The notes under the pieces: generated by a model | The model's input: only the letters and a program-made list of their open reading frames with translations | The model's database searches: none | What the model was told of the DNA's origin: nothing | Source: an uncultured Fodinibius sp. | GTDB lineage: Bacteria; Bacteroidota; Rhodothermia; Balneolales; Balneolaceae | DNA length: 64,000 nt | Assembly: GCA_913056455.1 (NCBI GenBank) | Contig: CAJXMJ010000001.1 | Location: 1,116,001 to 1,180,000 of the forward strand | Direction of reading: 5' to 3' | Part shown: positions 17,725 through 26,896 of the stretch, piece after piece | How the letters are laid out: the number at the start of each line of letters is the position of its first letter | How positions within the stretch are numbered: the stretch's first letter is position 1 | Program-made: the position numbers and the translations under genes

Positions 17725-18780
17725 ATGAAGAAACTAAGCCTATTATCAATTCTACTTGCAGGGCTCCTTGTCTTCTCCTCTTGTGATAAAGAGGAGCTGG
17801 GACCCGTAGCAAATACTTCTGAGCCGGGTGCTCCGGCTATGACTTCACCTTCATCCGGTGAAAGCTTTACCTTAACAGAAGGAGAAGCAGACAGTGTACT
17901 AACAACTATTGAATGGTCAAAGCCTGACTTCGGTTTTCCATCTGCACCGACATACAGTATAGAATTCACCGAAACTGGTAGTGATGGTTTTGTTGAATTC
18001 GCTCAAACCCAGAGTACTTCTTATGAAGTTATTACTAAGGATATCAATAACGCACTGATTTCCGAAGAGTTTGTCACAGGACAAGAGCATTCTATTGATC
18101 TACGTATTGTGGCTTCTCTCCCAGATGAATCTGTAGGAGCTGCACATTCTGAACCAGTAACAATCTCCATAACTCCTTATTTCGCAGAAGTTACCTATCC
18201 GGAAATTTACGTACCAGGTGGTTATCAATCAGCAAGTAATGAAGGTGGCGACTGGGATCCGGGAACAGCCCCTGCTCTTTACTCTGTAAATGATGACGAT
18301 ACCTATGAAGGGTATGTATACATGGCAAATGCCAATAACCAGTTCAAGTTTACCCCTGAACGTAATTGGGATAATGATTGGGGGGATACCGGAGCAGACG
18401 GCACCTTAGAATCTGGTGGAGACAACATTGCATTGTCTGATGCTGGCTATTATAAAATGAATGTAGATCTCAATGAGATGACCTACGAAACCCTTAAGAC
18501 TACTTGGGGAGTTGTCGGTGATGCAACAGGTAGCTGGGATGTGGACCAAGATATGACCTATGATCCACAAGAGAAGGTTTGGACCATTACGCTTGATCTT
18601 TCAGCAGGTGAAATGAAGTTCCGTGCTAATGATGCTTGGAATCTAGATTATGGAGATGACGAAGGTGACGGCAGACTTGAGCAAGGTGGAGGAAACATTG
18701 CTGTAGATCAAGCTGGTAACTACACCGTTATCCTTGATTTGAGTGAAGCGCCTTATACGTACGAGCTCAATCAAAACTAA
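17725..18780 (+). CDS. SusE/SusF-like starch-binding outer-membrane lipoprotein
   Basis: 351 residues with a lipobox (LVFSSC at about 15-20). An N-terminal SusE Ig-like domain (about 30-150, with TIEWSKPDFGFPSAPTYSIEF) is followed by two related glycan-binding modules: about 163-265 (IYVPGGYQ to VDLNEMTYE) and about 268-351 (WGVVGDATGSWD to LDLSEAPYTYEL). SusE/F proteins hold starch at the cell surface beside the SusCD transporter. The first module is a close relative of the one inserted in SusD. The gene lies 42 bp after susD and ends at a strong terminator 26 bp downstream. Confidence 0.9.
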   Translation: MKKLSLLSILLAGLLVFSSCDKEELGPVANTSEPGAPAMTSPSSGESFTLTEGEADSVLTTIEWSKPDFGFPSAPTYSIEFTETGSDGFVEFAQTQSTSYEVITKDINNALISEEFVTGQEHSIDLRIVASLPDESVGAAHSEPVTISITPYFAEVTYPEIYVPGGYQSASNEGGDWDPGTAPALYSVNDDDTYEGYVYMANANNQFKFTPERNWDNDWGDTGADGTLESGGDNIALSDAGYYKMNVDLNEMTYETLKTTWGVVGDATGSWDVDQDMTYDPQEKVWTITLDLSAGEMKFRANDAWNLDYGDDEGDGRLEQGGGNIAVDQAGNYTVILDLSEAPYTYELNQN

Positions 18781-18806
18781 TTTTTAATTAACTCAAGATA
18801 CAAAAA

Positions 18807-18839
18807 GCCCACTCATCCAGATGATGGGTGGGCTTTTTT
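18807..18839 (+). terminator. Rho-independent terminator after susE
   Basis: GCCCACTCATC pairs with GATGGGTGGGC (one G-U pair) around a 5-nt loop, then TTTTTT. It separates susCDE from the amylase gene, suggesting that downstream expression depends on read-through or its own promoter. Confidence 0.88.
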
Positions 18840-18854
18840 ATTAACTCCTTTTTT

Positions 18855-21800
18855 ATGCGACGCATAGCTACGACACTCCTCTTTTTACTCGGGCTTTTGA
18901 TCACAGTCCAGGCACAAGTTACAACCGATCCTGAATTCCCTGTTTCCGGGGAATCGGTAACCATTACCTTTGATGCTACCGAAGGCAACACTGAGCTGGA
19001 AGGATATACGGGAGATGTCTATGCCCATACCGGCGTTATTACCGACCAAAGCACTGACGGTTCTGACTGGAAATATGTAGTCGCCGATTGGGGCGAAAAT
19101 ATCCCCAAAGCCAAAATGGAGCGCGATCCGAACAATCCCAATCTTTATACGTTGGAGATTTCTCCCTCCATTCGAGAATTTTACAATGTGCCTGAAAGTG
19201 AAACCATTGATCAGATGGCCTTTGTGTTTCGAAGTAGCAACGGCTCACAACAAACCAATGATCTATTCGCCGAAGTCTATCAAAACGAATTTAATGTAAG
19301 TATAACCTCCCCCACCGATGACCCCGCATTTACCTCAAAAAACAGTACCGTTACCATCGAGGGAATTGCATCTACCAACACCGGTAACGAACAGCTTACG
19401 CTTTTTGTAGACAATCAGCAGGTTGCACAGGTCAATAGTAATTCTATTCAGTATGATTATCCTGCTCAAAATGCCGGTAACTTTGAAGTCCGCCTTGAAG
19501 GAACCGACGGTACCAACACTGATCAAGTAACGCAACAACTGGTCGTCAACCCTGAAATCACCCAACAAGCCCGTCCCCAGGGACTGCAAGACGGCATCAC
19601 CTATGTCGATGCCAACACAGTGCGATTATCTCTTTTTGCGCCTAATAAAGAATTTGTCTACGTGATTGGAGACTTTACGAATTGGGAAATAGATCCCAAT
19701 TACTTTATGAATAAAGAGGTTGTGAATGCCGACAGCAGCTATTACTGGATCGAAATTTCCGGCCTTACACCCGGCGAAGAGTATGGATTTCAATATTTTG
19801 TGGACGGAGAAGTACGAGTGGCCGATCCCTACTCCGAAAAAGTCTTGCAACCGGATGACCAGTATATCAGCAATGCCACCTATCCCAATTTAAAGCCTTA
19901 TCCCAGTGACCAAACAGACTTTACCGCAGGTGTGCTACAACCCGGGAAAACAGAGTACCAGTGGCAGCACCAAAGTTATGACCGCCCCAATAAAGAAGAC
20001 CTAGTTGTCTACGAATTATTGGTTCGAGACTTTGTCGAAAATCACGATTTCCAAACCCTTACCGATACATTGGACTATCTTGACCGCCTTGGCGTGAATG
20101 CCATAGAACTGATGCCGGTCATGGAGTTTGAAGGAAACATCAGCTGGGGATATAATTCAGCCTTCCTGTTTGCTACCGACAAGTATTATGGTCCTGCCGA
20201 TGATCTTAAAAAATTCATAGATGAAGCCCACTCCCGCGGCATGGTGGTCATTTTAGATATTGTGTTAAACCATGTATATGGACAATCTCCACTGGTTCGG
20301 CTGTGGAATGAAGGAGATTACGGGCAGCCTACTACCGAGAACCCTTATCTAAATGTCCAATCTCCAAATCAAACGTATTCTTGGGGATATGATTTTAATC
20401 ATGAATCCCAAGCCACAAAATACTATGTAGACCGCGTAACCCGCTACTGGCTCGAAGAGTTCAATGCTGACGGCTATCGCTTCGATTTTACCAAGGGTTT
20501 TACGCAAAATTCCGGCGATGGCTGGGCCCGGGATGAAGATCGCATTCGATTGCTAAAGCGAATGGCTAACCAACAGTGGGCGGTTGATGATTCTTCCTAT
20601 GTAATTCTTGAGCACCTCACGGAAAACAGCGAAGAACAGGAATTAGCTGATTATGGCATGCTGCTTTGGGGCATCATGCATGGTAATTACAAACAGGCTT
20701 CCATGGGATACGAGGATGGAAGTAATTTCTCTGGTGTTTATCATGAGAACCGAAATTGGAGTAAGCCTCATTTGGTTGGTTATATGGAAAGCCACGATGA
20801 GCAGCGTATTATGTATGAAAACCTTAATTACGGTAACAGCGGTAGCAACAGTTCCTATGATATAAAAGAGCTAAATACAGCGCTTAATCGAATTAAACAG
20901 TCAGCTGCTTTCTTTTTCACGGTACCCGGTCCTAAAATGTTTTGGCAGTTTGGTGAACTCGGATATGATTTTAGTATCAATCGATGTGAAGATGGTTCTA
21001 TTAACAATAGCTGCAGAACTGCACCTAAGCCCATCAGATGGGATTACTATCAGGATGAAGAACGCAAAAAGCTTTATGATTCCTATAAAGCCCTTATTCG
21101 CCTTCGTAATTCCCATGAAGCCTTTACTTCGACTACCTCCAATGTTTCGATGGACGTAAGTAACGTCACTAAACGCATTACGATTAGTCATCCTGAGTTA
21201 AAAGTTACAATAGCCGGCAATTTTGGCGTTACAGACACCGAAATGCAGCCGAAATTCTCACAAACCGGGGACTGGTACGATTTCTTCTCCGGGGATACCC
21301 TATCGATCAACAATACCGATACAACCATTGCGATGAATGCCGGTGAATTTCATATCTACACTACTAAAAAGTTTGAAGCCCCTGCTGGAGATCTCCTCCG
21401 CTTTGTCCCCACACAGATTAATCTTGATATATCAAAGACATTTAATGGAGCCTCCTCCCCTCAGGACTATCAATTGATTGCTTTGCCCGGCCAATCAAAT
21501 GAAGCACTTAAAGATGTTTTGAATGGTGATCCAAGTGTTGACTGGCAAGCGTTCTGGGATAACGGAACAAGCGAAAATTATATGATGAAGTACGACGGTA
21601 GTTCTACCTTTAATACAAATCCCGGTAAAGGGTTTTGGGTCACAAGTAAAGAAGACTTTACCTATACTCAGACTGTTCCTACTGTTGAACTTAGTGAGAA
21701 TAACCAAGCCTCAATTCCACTCCACGATGGTTGGAATATTATATCGAATCCACTGCATACTGATGTGGCATGGAGCCAAGTATCGTCAGCAAATGACGCT

Positions 21801-22682
21801 AATCTACAGCCGTTATGGAGTTTTGACGGATCCTGGAGCCAGGCTACTGATTTTGTTTCGGCCCGTACAGGTAAAGCCTTTTATTTCTTAAATGACCAGG
21901 GATTAAATGAACTGCTCATACCCTATGAAGAGACTTCAGCCAAGAAAAAAACTGAAGTTACCCAAACAGAAGTTCAACTCATTACACGAATAGATGGAAA
22001 ACAAACATCTTCGAGCCGTCTCACTTTTGTAGACTCTGAACAACCCCCTGCTGATGCTATAGCTCCGCCTTCGAAGTTTGAAGGTACTTCTTTACGGTTC
22101 AAAGCTGATACCAAAGATCATAAATCCTCTCGCACAAGCTCATTAGCCCATATTTATCGCAATAAAAACAAGCAGGAACATCGATTAAAGGTCACACTGT
22201 CGGCTACACCGAAAGAACCGGTCACTATTAGTGCTGAAGGATGGGATAACAATCCGAGCATACAAATGGCCCTGTTGGATACTGATTCCGGACGCAAATA
22301 TGATTTAAGTAATAAAAATGAAATAACCATTATCCCAGACAACGAAAAAACCTCTATGCTACTGGTGATCGGAGATACACGGTATATCAATGAGCAACAA
22401 GAGGAGCTCCTGCCCCAAAAAATTAGTGTAAATCCTAATTATCCTAATCCATTTAATCCATCCACGACCCTGCGATTTTCACTTCCAGAACAAGCAGAAG
22501 TTCATGTGCAGGTATACAATATTTTGGGACAGCAGGTCAGTACGTTAATTAATAATGAAACCCGACAAGCCGGAGTTCACACTATAACATTTGATGGGAG
22601 CCGGCGGGCCAGTGGCTTGTATTTTGCTGTTTTTGAGATCGGCGACCAGCGGTTCGTCCAAAAAATGACGTTAATCAAATAG
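18855..22682 (+). CDS. Secreted multidomain GH13 alpha-amylase with T9SS sorting domain
   Basis: 1275 residues from the ATG at 18855; an earlier in-frame ATG at 18828 lies inside the susE terminator and is rejected. Order: signal peptide (ends TVQAQ), N-terminal starch-binding/Ig-like domains (about 20-230), CBM48-like domain (about 240-345, VRLSLFAPNKEFVYVIGDF), GH13 barrel (about 375-760) with Asp544 in GYRFDFTKG, Glu586 in VILEHL and Asp648 in MESHDEQR, a T9SS-associated beta region with WNIISNP, then a C-terminal sorting domain (about 1190-1275, NYPNPFNPSTTLRFSLPE to FVQKMTLIK). It should cut alpha-glucans outside the cell or on its surface, feeding SusCDE. Confidence 0.93.
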   Translation: MRRIATTLLFLLGLLITVQAQVTTDPEFPVSGESVTITFDATEGNTELEGYTGDVYAHTGVITDQSTDGSDWKYVVADWGENIPKAKMERDPNNPNLYTLEISPSIREFYNVPESETIDQMAFVFRSSNGSQQTNDLFAEVYQNEFNVSITSPTDDPAFTSKNSTVTIEGIASTNTGNEQLTLFVDNQQVAQVNSNSIQYDYPAQNAGNFEVRLEGTDGTNTDQVTQQLVVNPEITQQARPQGLQDGITYVDANTVRLSLFAPNKEFVYVIGDFTNWEIDPNYFMNKEVVNADSSYYWIEISGLTPGEEYGFQYFVDGEVRVADPYSEKVLQPDDQYISNATYPNLKPYPSDQTDFTAGVLQPGKTEYQWQHQSYDRPNKEDLVVYELLVRDFVENHDFQTLTDTLDYLDRLGVNAIELMPVMEFEGNISWGYNSAFLFATDKYYGPADDLKKFIDEAHSRGMVVILDIVLNHVYGQSPLVRLWNEGDYGQPTTENPYLNVQSPNQTYSWGYDFNHESQATKYYVDRVTRYWLEEFNADGYRFDFTKGFTQNSGDGWARDEDRIRLLKRMANQQWAVDDSSYVILEHLTENSEEQELADYGMLLWGIMHGNYKQASMGYEDGSNFSGVYHENRNWSKPHLVGYMESHDEQRIMYENLNYGNSGSNSSYDIKELNTALNRIKQSAAFFFTVPGPKMFWQFGELGYDFSINRCEDGSINNSCRTAPKPIRWDYYQDEERKKLYDSYKALIRLRNSHEAFTSTTSNVSMDVSNVTKRITISHPELKVTIAGNFGVTDTEMQPKFSQTGDWYDFFSGDTLSINNTDTTIAMNAGEFHIYTTKKFEAPAGDLLRFVPTQINLDISKTFNGASSPQDYQLIALPGQSNEALKDVLNGDPSVDWQAFWDNGTSENYMMKYDGSSTFNTNPGKGFWVTSKEDFTYTQTVPTVELSENNQASIPLHDGWNIISNPLHTDVAWSQVSSANDANLQPLWSFDGSWSQATDFVSARTGKAFYFLNDQGLNELLIPYEETSAKKKTEVTQTEVQLITRIDGKQTSSSRLTFVDSEQPPADAIAPPSKFEGTSLRFKADTKDHKSSRTSSLAHIYRNKNKQEHRLKVTLSATPKEPVTISAEGWDNNPSIQMALLDTDSGRKYDLSNKNEITIIPDNEKTSMLLVIGDTRYINEQQEELLPQKISVNPNYPNPFNPSTTLRFSLPEQAEVHVQVYNILGQQVSTLINNETRQAGVHTITFDGSRRASGLYFAVFEIGDQRFVQKMTLIK

Positions 22683-22690
22683 GAAACATT

Positions 22691-23125
22691 ATGAAACGAA
22701 TGTATAGATTATTTGCCATATCATTTGCCCTTTGTGGGTTCCTGTTCTTTACCTCTTGCGGCGGTTCTTCAACGGGTCCGGATAACGGTGGAAATGGTAC
22801 TGATGAAGCTCCTTCAGCTCCTGCTAATTTTGATGGAACTTCAGGTGATCAGGAAGTTGTACTTAGCTGGGATGCCAACAGCGAAGACGATCTGGCAGGA
22901 TATAACTTATACCGTTCTACCAGTAGTATCTCAAACACCTCGGAAATGAGTCCCGTCAATGGATCCGAGCTGATATCAAATCCGGAGTACACTGATACCG
23001 GTGTTGAAAATGGAACCACATACTATTACCGGATTACAGCTGTTGACGAAGGTTCCAACGAAAGCAATACATCTTCACAATTGGAGATCACTCCATTTTC
23101 GGGTCCACCCGACAGACCAAGCTAG
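22691..23125 (+). CDS. Small fibronectin type III lipoprotein
   Basis: 144 residues with a signal peptide and lipobox (FTSCGG), a short linker containing SSTGPDN, and one FN3 domain (about 48-135; VVLSWDANSEDDLAGYNLYRS and TTYYYRITAVDEGSNES). No catalytic residues are visible. It starts 8 bp after the amylase stop and is probably cotranscribed, so a role in holding enzyme or substrate at the surface is possible but unproven. It shares its STGPDN linker style with the beta-helix lipoprotein at 56179-57897. Confidence 0.85.
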   Translation: MKRMYRLFAISFALCGFLFFTSCGGSSTGPDNGGNGTDEAPSAPANFDGTSGDQEVVLSWDANSEDDLAGYNLYRSTSSISNTSEMSPVNGSELISNPEYTDTGVENGTTYYYRITAVDEGSNESNTSSQLEITPFSGPPDRPS

Positions 23126-23257
23126 TTCACAACCCAATACTTCAAATCGACAATACGCTTCATTCTTTAAGGAAAATGAGGAATATCAAGACTATAAATT
23201 TCATATAGCAATATCTTTTAGATAGGCATAAACTCATAAATCTTATCTGGCAATATT

Positions 23258-25120
23258 ATGAAAACCAATTTACGTTGTTTACTTCTCTCATCTATCTTCG
23301 CCTTCTTTCTTTTCGGATCCGTTAGTGCCCAGGATTACGCCATTGAGCGCGTAGAGCCTCTCCACTGGTGGGTTGGAATGAAGAATCCCGAACTCCAGGT
23401 TATGATCTATGGTGATGATATTGGCAACCTCTCTCCTGCTATAGACTATGATGGGGTGGAAATCAAACGTATCCAAAAAGTTGAAAACGACAACTATCTG
23501 TTTGTCTATTTGGATATCTCAAAAGATACAGATCCCGGGAAGTTTGATATTATACTTTCAAGAGATGGAGATCAGGAATTAAAGTACACTTATGAACTTA
23601 AAGAACGCGAGCAAAATTCTGCTCAACGAGAAGGCTTTAACTCCTCAGATGTTATGTATCTCATTACTCCCGATCGCTTTGCCAATGGAAATCCCGGCAA
23701 TGACAGCGTAGCTGGATATGCTGATAGCCTCGACAGAGATGATGACTACGGGCGTCACGGTGGAGATATCCAAGGAATTATCGATCACCTTGATTACATT
23801 GATGAGATGGGTTTTACGGCTATCTGGCTCAATCCCGTAAAAGAAAATGCGATGGAAAGCTCCTCGTACCACGGTTATGCCACTACGGATTATTACAAGG
23901 TGGATCCGCGATACGGAAGTAATCAACTCTATAAAAAACTGAGTGAGGAAGCTGAGAAACGAGGCATTAAGCTCATCATGGACATGATCATGAACCATTC
24001 GGGTTCTAACCATTGGTGGATGGATGATCTGCCCACAGACGATTGGGTACATTATCCTGATAATTATCAGCAGACCAATCACCGCCGTACAACGCTGCAT
24101 GATCCCTATGCTGCTGATATCGACAAGAAAAGAATGACGGACGGATGGTTTGTAAAGTCTATGCCGGATCTAAATCAAGACAATCCCCTGCTGGCCGACT
24201 ACCTCATTTACAATAGTTTGTGGTGGATTGAATATGCCGGATTACGAGGCATTCGTCACGATACTCATCCCTACGCCGGACAGGAATTTATGGCCGAATG
24301 GACATGCCGTATCATGGAAGAATATCCCAACTTTAATATTGTGGGCGAAGAATGGTCGGTTGATCCGTTGGTATTATCAAAATGGCAGCGTGGCAATGAT
24401 AAGCCCGATAATTTCAGTTCATGCCTACCCAGCTTAATGGATTTTCCCATTCAAACTACCCTTGTCGATGCTCTCACAAGTGAAGAAAGCTGGGGCAGCG
24501 GCTTCGTTGATCTCTATGAGACATTAAGCTTCGATTATGCTTATCCCAACCCCTTAAACATGGTGATCTTTCCCGATAATCACGATATGGATCGTTTTTA
24601 TCGACAGGTAAATCAGGACTTCGACCTGTATAAAATGGGATTGGCCTATATAATGACCATGCGCGGTATTCCCCAATTTTATTACGGTACCGAGCTGTTG
24701 ATGAGCAACGAAAAAGGACATGATCACGGACAGATTCGGGAAGATTTCCCCGGCGGATGGGAAGGTGACACCAAAAATGGCTTTACCGGGAAAGGGTTAT
24801 CCGACAAACAGAAAGAAGCCCAGACATTTGTAAAAAAGTTGGTCAACTGGCGGAAAGATAATCCCGTTATTCATAGCGGTGAACTGATGCAGTACGCTCC
24901 CAAACATGATGGCGTTTATGTATACTTCCGATACAACGAACAAAAATCAGTGATGGTAGCTTTCAATAAGAGCAAAGAGTCTATATCGTTAAATAAGGAT
25001 TACTATTACGAACGGTTAGATGGCTTTACCACAGGAACTGATATTATAACAAATAAAACATATCAACTGAATGACCTTAAAATTCCGTCACGATCGGTAT
25101 TAATTCTGGAGTTGGAGTAA
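23258..25120 (+). CDS. Periplasmic GH13 neopullulanase/cyclomaltodextrinase (SusA-like)
   Basis: 620 residues. Signal peptide (ends GSVSAQ), an N-terminal cyclomaltodextrinase-type beta domain (about 25-115, VEPLHWWVGMKNPELQVMIYG), then a GH13 barrel with YLITPDRFANGNP, MDMIMNHSG, predicted nucleophile Asp335 (GIRHDTHPYAG), acid Glu364 (NIVGEEWS) and Asp443 (PDNHDMDRF). The VEPxxWWxGM opening is typical of periplasmic SusA-type enzymes. It would trim imported maltodextrins. It is the last gene of the plus arm, 132 bp after the FN3 lipoprotein, and ends before a bidirectional terminator. Confidence 0.93.
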   Translation: MKTNLRCLLLSSIFAFFLFGSVSAQDYAIERVEPLHWWVGMKNPELQVMIYGDDIGNLSPAIDYDGVEIKRIQKVENDNYLFVYLDISKDTDPGKFDIILSRDGDQELKYTYELKEREQNSAQREGFNSSDVMYLITPDRFANGNPGNDSVAGYADSLDRDDDYGRHGGDIQGIIDHLDYIDEMGFTAIWLNPVKENAMESSSYHGYATTDYYKVDPRYGSNQLYKKLSEEAEKRGIKLIMDMIMNHSGSNHWWMDDLPTDDWVHYPDNYQQTNHRRTTLHDPYAADIDKKRMTDGWFVKSMPDLNQDNPLLADYLIYNSLWWIEYAGLRGIRHDTHPYAGQEFMAEWTCRIMEEYPNFNIVGEEWSVDPLVLSKWQRGNDKPDNFSSCLPSLMDFPIQTTLVDALTSEESWGSGFVDLYETLSFDYAYPNPLNMVIFPDNHDMDRFYRQVNQDFDLYKMGLAYIMTMRGIPQFYYGTELLMSNEKGHDHGQIREDFPGGWEGDTKNGFTGKGLSDKQKEAQTFVKKLVNWRKDNPVIHSGELMQYAPKHDGVYVYFRYNEQKSVMVAFNKSKESISLNKDYYYERLDGFTTGTDIITNKTYQLNDLKIPSRSVLILELE

Positions 25121-25174
25121 ACATAGAACAGAGTGAAGCTCCGCTCAAATCCCAAGGATATTTTACTTCAATAA

Positions 25175-25210
25175 AAAATGCCCTACACTTTGAAAGTGCA
25201 GGGCATTTTT
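25175..25210. terminator. Bidirectional terminator between the two convergent arms
   Basis: AAAAATGCCCTACACTT pairs with AAGTGCAGGGCATTTTT (one internal A-C mismatch), with A-rich and T-rich flanks so that it can stop transcription from either side. It lies between the GH13 gene ending at 25120 (plus) and the transporter gene ending at 25287 (minus). Confidence 0.88.
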
Positions 25211-25286
25211 ATGTGCCGTTAACTTATCATTATAAGAAATCTACTCAACATGGAATACAGCTGTTGTCAAATGGGCTAACAATCAG

Positions 25287-26852
25287 TTACTCTGCCGGTT
25301 CTACAGCTTGCGGATCATTCATTTCCTGAGCAGCTTTATCATCCACAAAAATCATCATAAGGGCAGCAAAGGCCATCGCTCCCCCTCCTGCTATGAGGGC
25401 AAAAATTGCTTCCCCGTTGAAGAGGTTTCGGAGCATCGTTCCTAAAATACTGGCCGCTACAATTTGAGGAATTACAATAAAAAAGTTAAAAAGTCCCATA
25501 TATATCCCCATCTTCTTGGCGGGAATAGCGCCTGAAAGGATAGCATAGGGCATCGCCAGGATACTGCCCCAGGCAACACCAATACCAAGCATCGGCAGAA
25601 TGAGCATCATGGGATCACTTATCAAGTAAATACTAGCAAGACTTATGCCTCCTATTAACAATGATACGGCATGCACAATCTTGCGACTTGTCAGTTTTGC
25701 AACATACGGGAGTGCGAAAGCTATAATAGCAGCAAAACCGTTGTATATGGCAAACAGTATGCCCACCCAGTCAGCTCCTTCGTTATAGAGCACTGACGTT
25801 GTATCACTGGTTCCATACACATGGGAGGTTACCGCTGCAGTAGTATAAATCCACATGGCAAAGAGAGCAAACCAAGAAAAGAACTGAACAGCCGAAAGTT
25901 GTACCATGGTCTTAGGCATACTCAAGAAATCTGAAACAACCACAACGAGCCCATGTTCATCTTTATCCAGATATTTTTGCATAAAGCCAGCCACAGCCAT
26001 AACCAATCCGAATACGGATACACCAATACTGAATATGTATAACTCCTGCTCAAAGTTGGCGCCATAAATATAGTAGGTTAATGCAAGTCCGGCAGCAATT
26101 AAAATGGAACCTATGGTAAATTTACGCTTGGCGTTTCCTGTATCAACTTCTCCCTTTTTTGCAGCGTCAATAATTGAACCTTCTCCCGGCTCGTTTTCTG
26201 AATAACGCTCCAACTCCTCGGGCGGATACTCTTCGGTAGTCCAAACGGTCCACAAAACAGCTCCCAGAAAGGTTGCAGCCCCGATATAAAACGACCACTG
26301 TACCGCTGGTGGAATTTCACCAGGAGCTGCGGTATTTGCCAAACCCACCCAGTTGGTCATAATATAAGGTAACGCCGATGCTATCACCGCCCCGGTGCCA
26401 ATAAAGAAGGTTTGCATGGCAAAACCTTTGGTATGCTGTTCAGCAGGAAGCATATCGCCCACAAATGCACGAAAAGGCTCCATCGAAATATTGATCGAAG
26501 CATCCATTATCCAAAGCATACCGGCGGCCACCCAGAGAACGGGCGAATTGGGCATTATAATTAGTGCTATCGATGCAAAAATGGCCCCAAACAGGAAATA
26601 CGGTCTTCGTCGACCGAGACTATTCCAGGTTTTGTCACTAAGATGACCAATAATCGGCTGTACCACTAGGCCTGTAACGGGCGCGGCAATCCAGAGAATG
26701 GGAATATCATCAACGCTGGCCCCAAGCGTTTCGAAGATTCGGCTGACGTTTGCGTTTTGGAGAGCAAAACCAAACTGGATGCCCAGAAATCCAAAACTCA
26801 TATTCCATATTTCCCAAAAACTTAGTCTCGGCTTTTCACTGTTCTTATTCAT
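25287..26852 (-). CDS. MFS/GPH-type sugar transporter (maltose/maltodextrin importer)
   Basis: 521 residues, about twelve membrane helices, with no signal peptide. It begins LSFWEIWNMSFGFLGIQFGFALQNANVSRIF and has WIAAPVTGLVVQPIIGHLSDKTW followed by GRRRPYFLFGA, the signature of SLC45/sucrose-maltose type proton symporters. A cytoplasmic charged loop (about 215-240) separates the two halves. It sits 44 bp after the lipoprotein GH13 gene at the end of the lacI operon, so it is the probable inner-membrane importer of maltose or short dextrins. Exact substrate inferred from context. Confidence 0.9.
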   Translation of the reverse strand: MNKNSEKPRLSFWEIWNMSFGFLGIQFGFALQNANVSRIFETLGASVDDIPILWIAAPVTGLVVQPIIGHLSDKTWNSLGRRRPYFLFGAIFASIALIIMPNSPVLWVAAGMLWIMDASINISMEPFRAFVGDMLPAEQHTKGFAMQTFFIGTGAVIASALPYIMTNWVGLANTAAPGEIPPAVQWSFYIGAATFLGAVLWTVWTTEEYPPEELERYSENEPGEGSIIDAAKKGEVDTGNAKRKFTIGSILIAAGLALTYYIYGANFEQELYIFSIGVSVFGLVMAVAGFMQKYLDKDEHGLVVVVSDFLSMPKTMVQLSAVQFFSWFALFAMWIYTTAAVTSHVYGTSDTTSVLYNEGADWVGILFAIYNGFAAIIAFALPYVAKLTSRKIVHAVSLLIGGISLASIYLISDPMMLILPMLGIGVAWGSILAMPYAILSGAIPAKKMGIYMGLFNFFIVIPQIVAASILGTMLRNLFNGEAIFALIAGGGAMAFAALMMIFVDDKAAQEMNDPQAVEPAE

Positions 26853-26896
26853 AGCATCACTTTTCGGGTATAAGGTTAGAGTATTTGTAATCGAAA

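Noticed and set aside
18828-18854. An earlier in-frame ATG for the amylase gene
   Set aside because: It lies within the susE terminator stem, and the resulting N-terminus would put extra residues before the clear signal peptide that begins MRRIATTLLFLLG.
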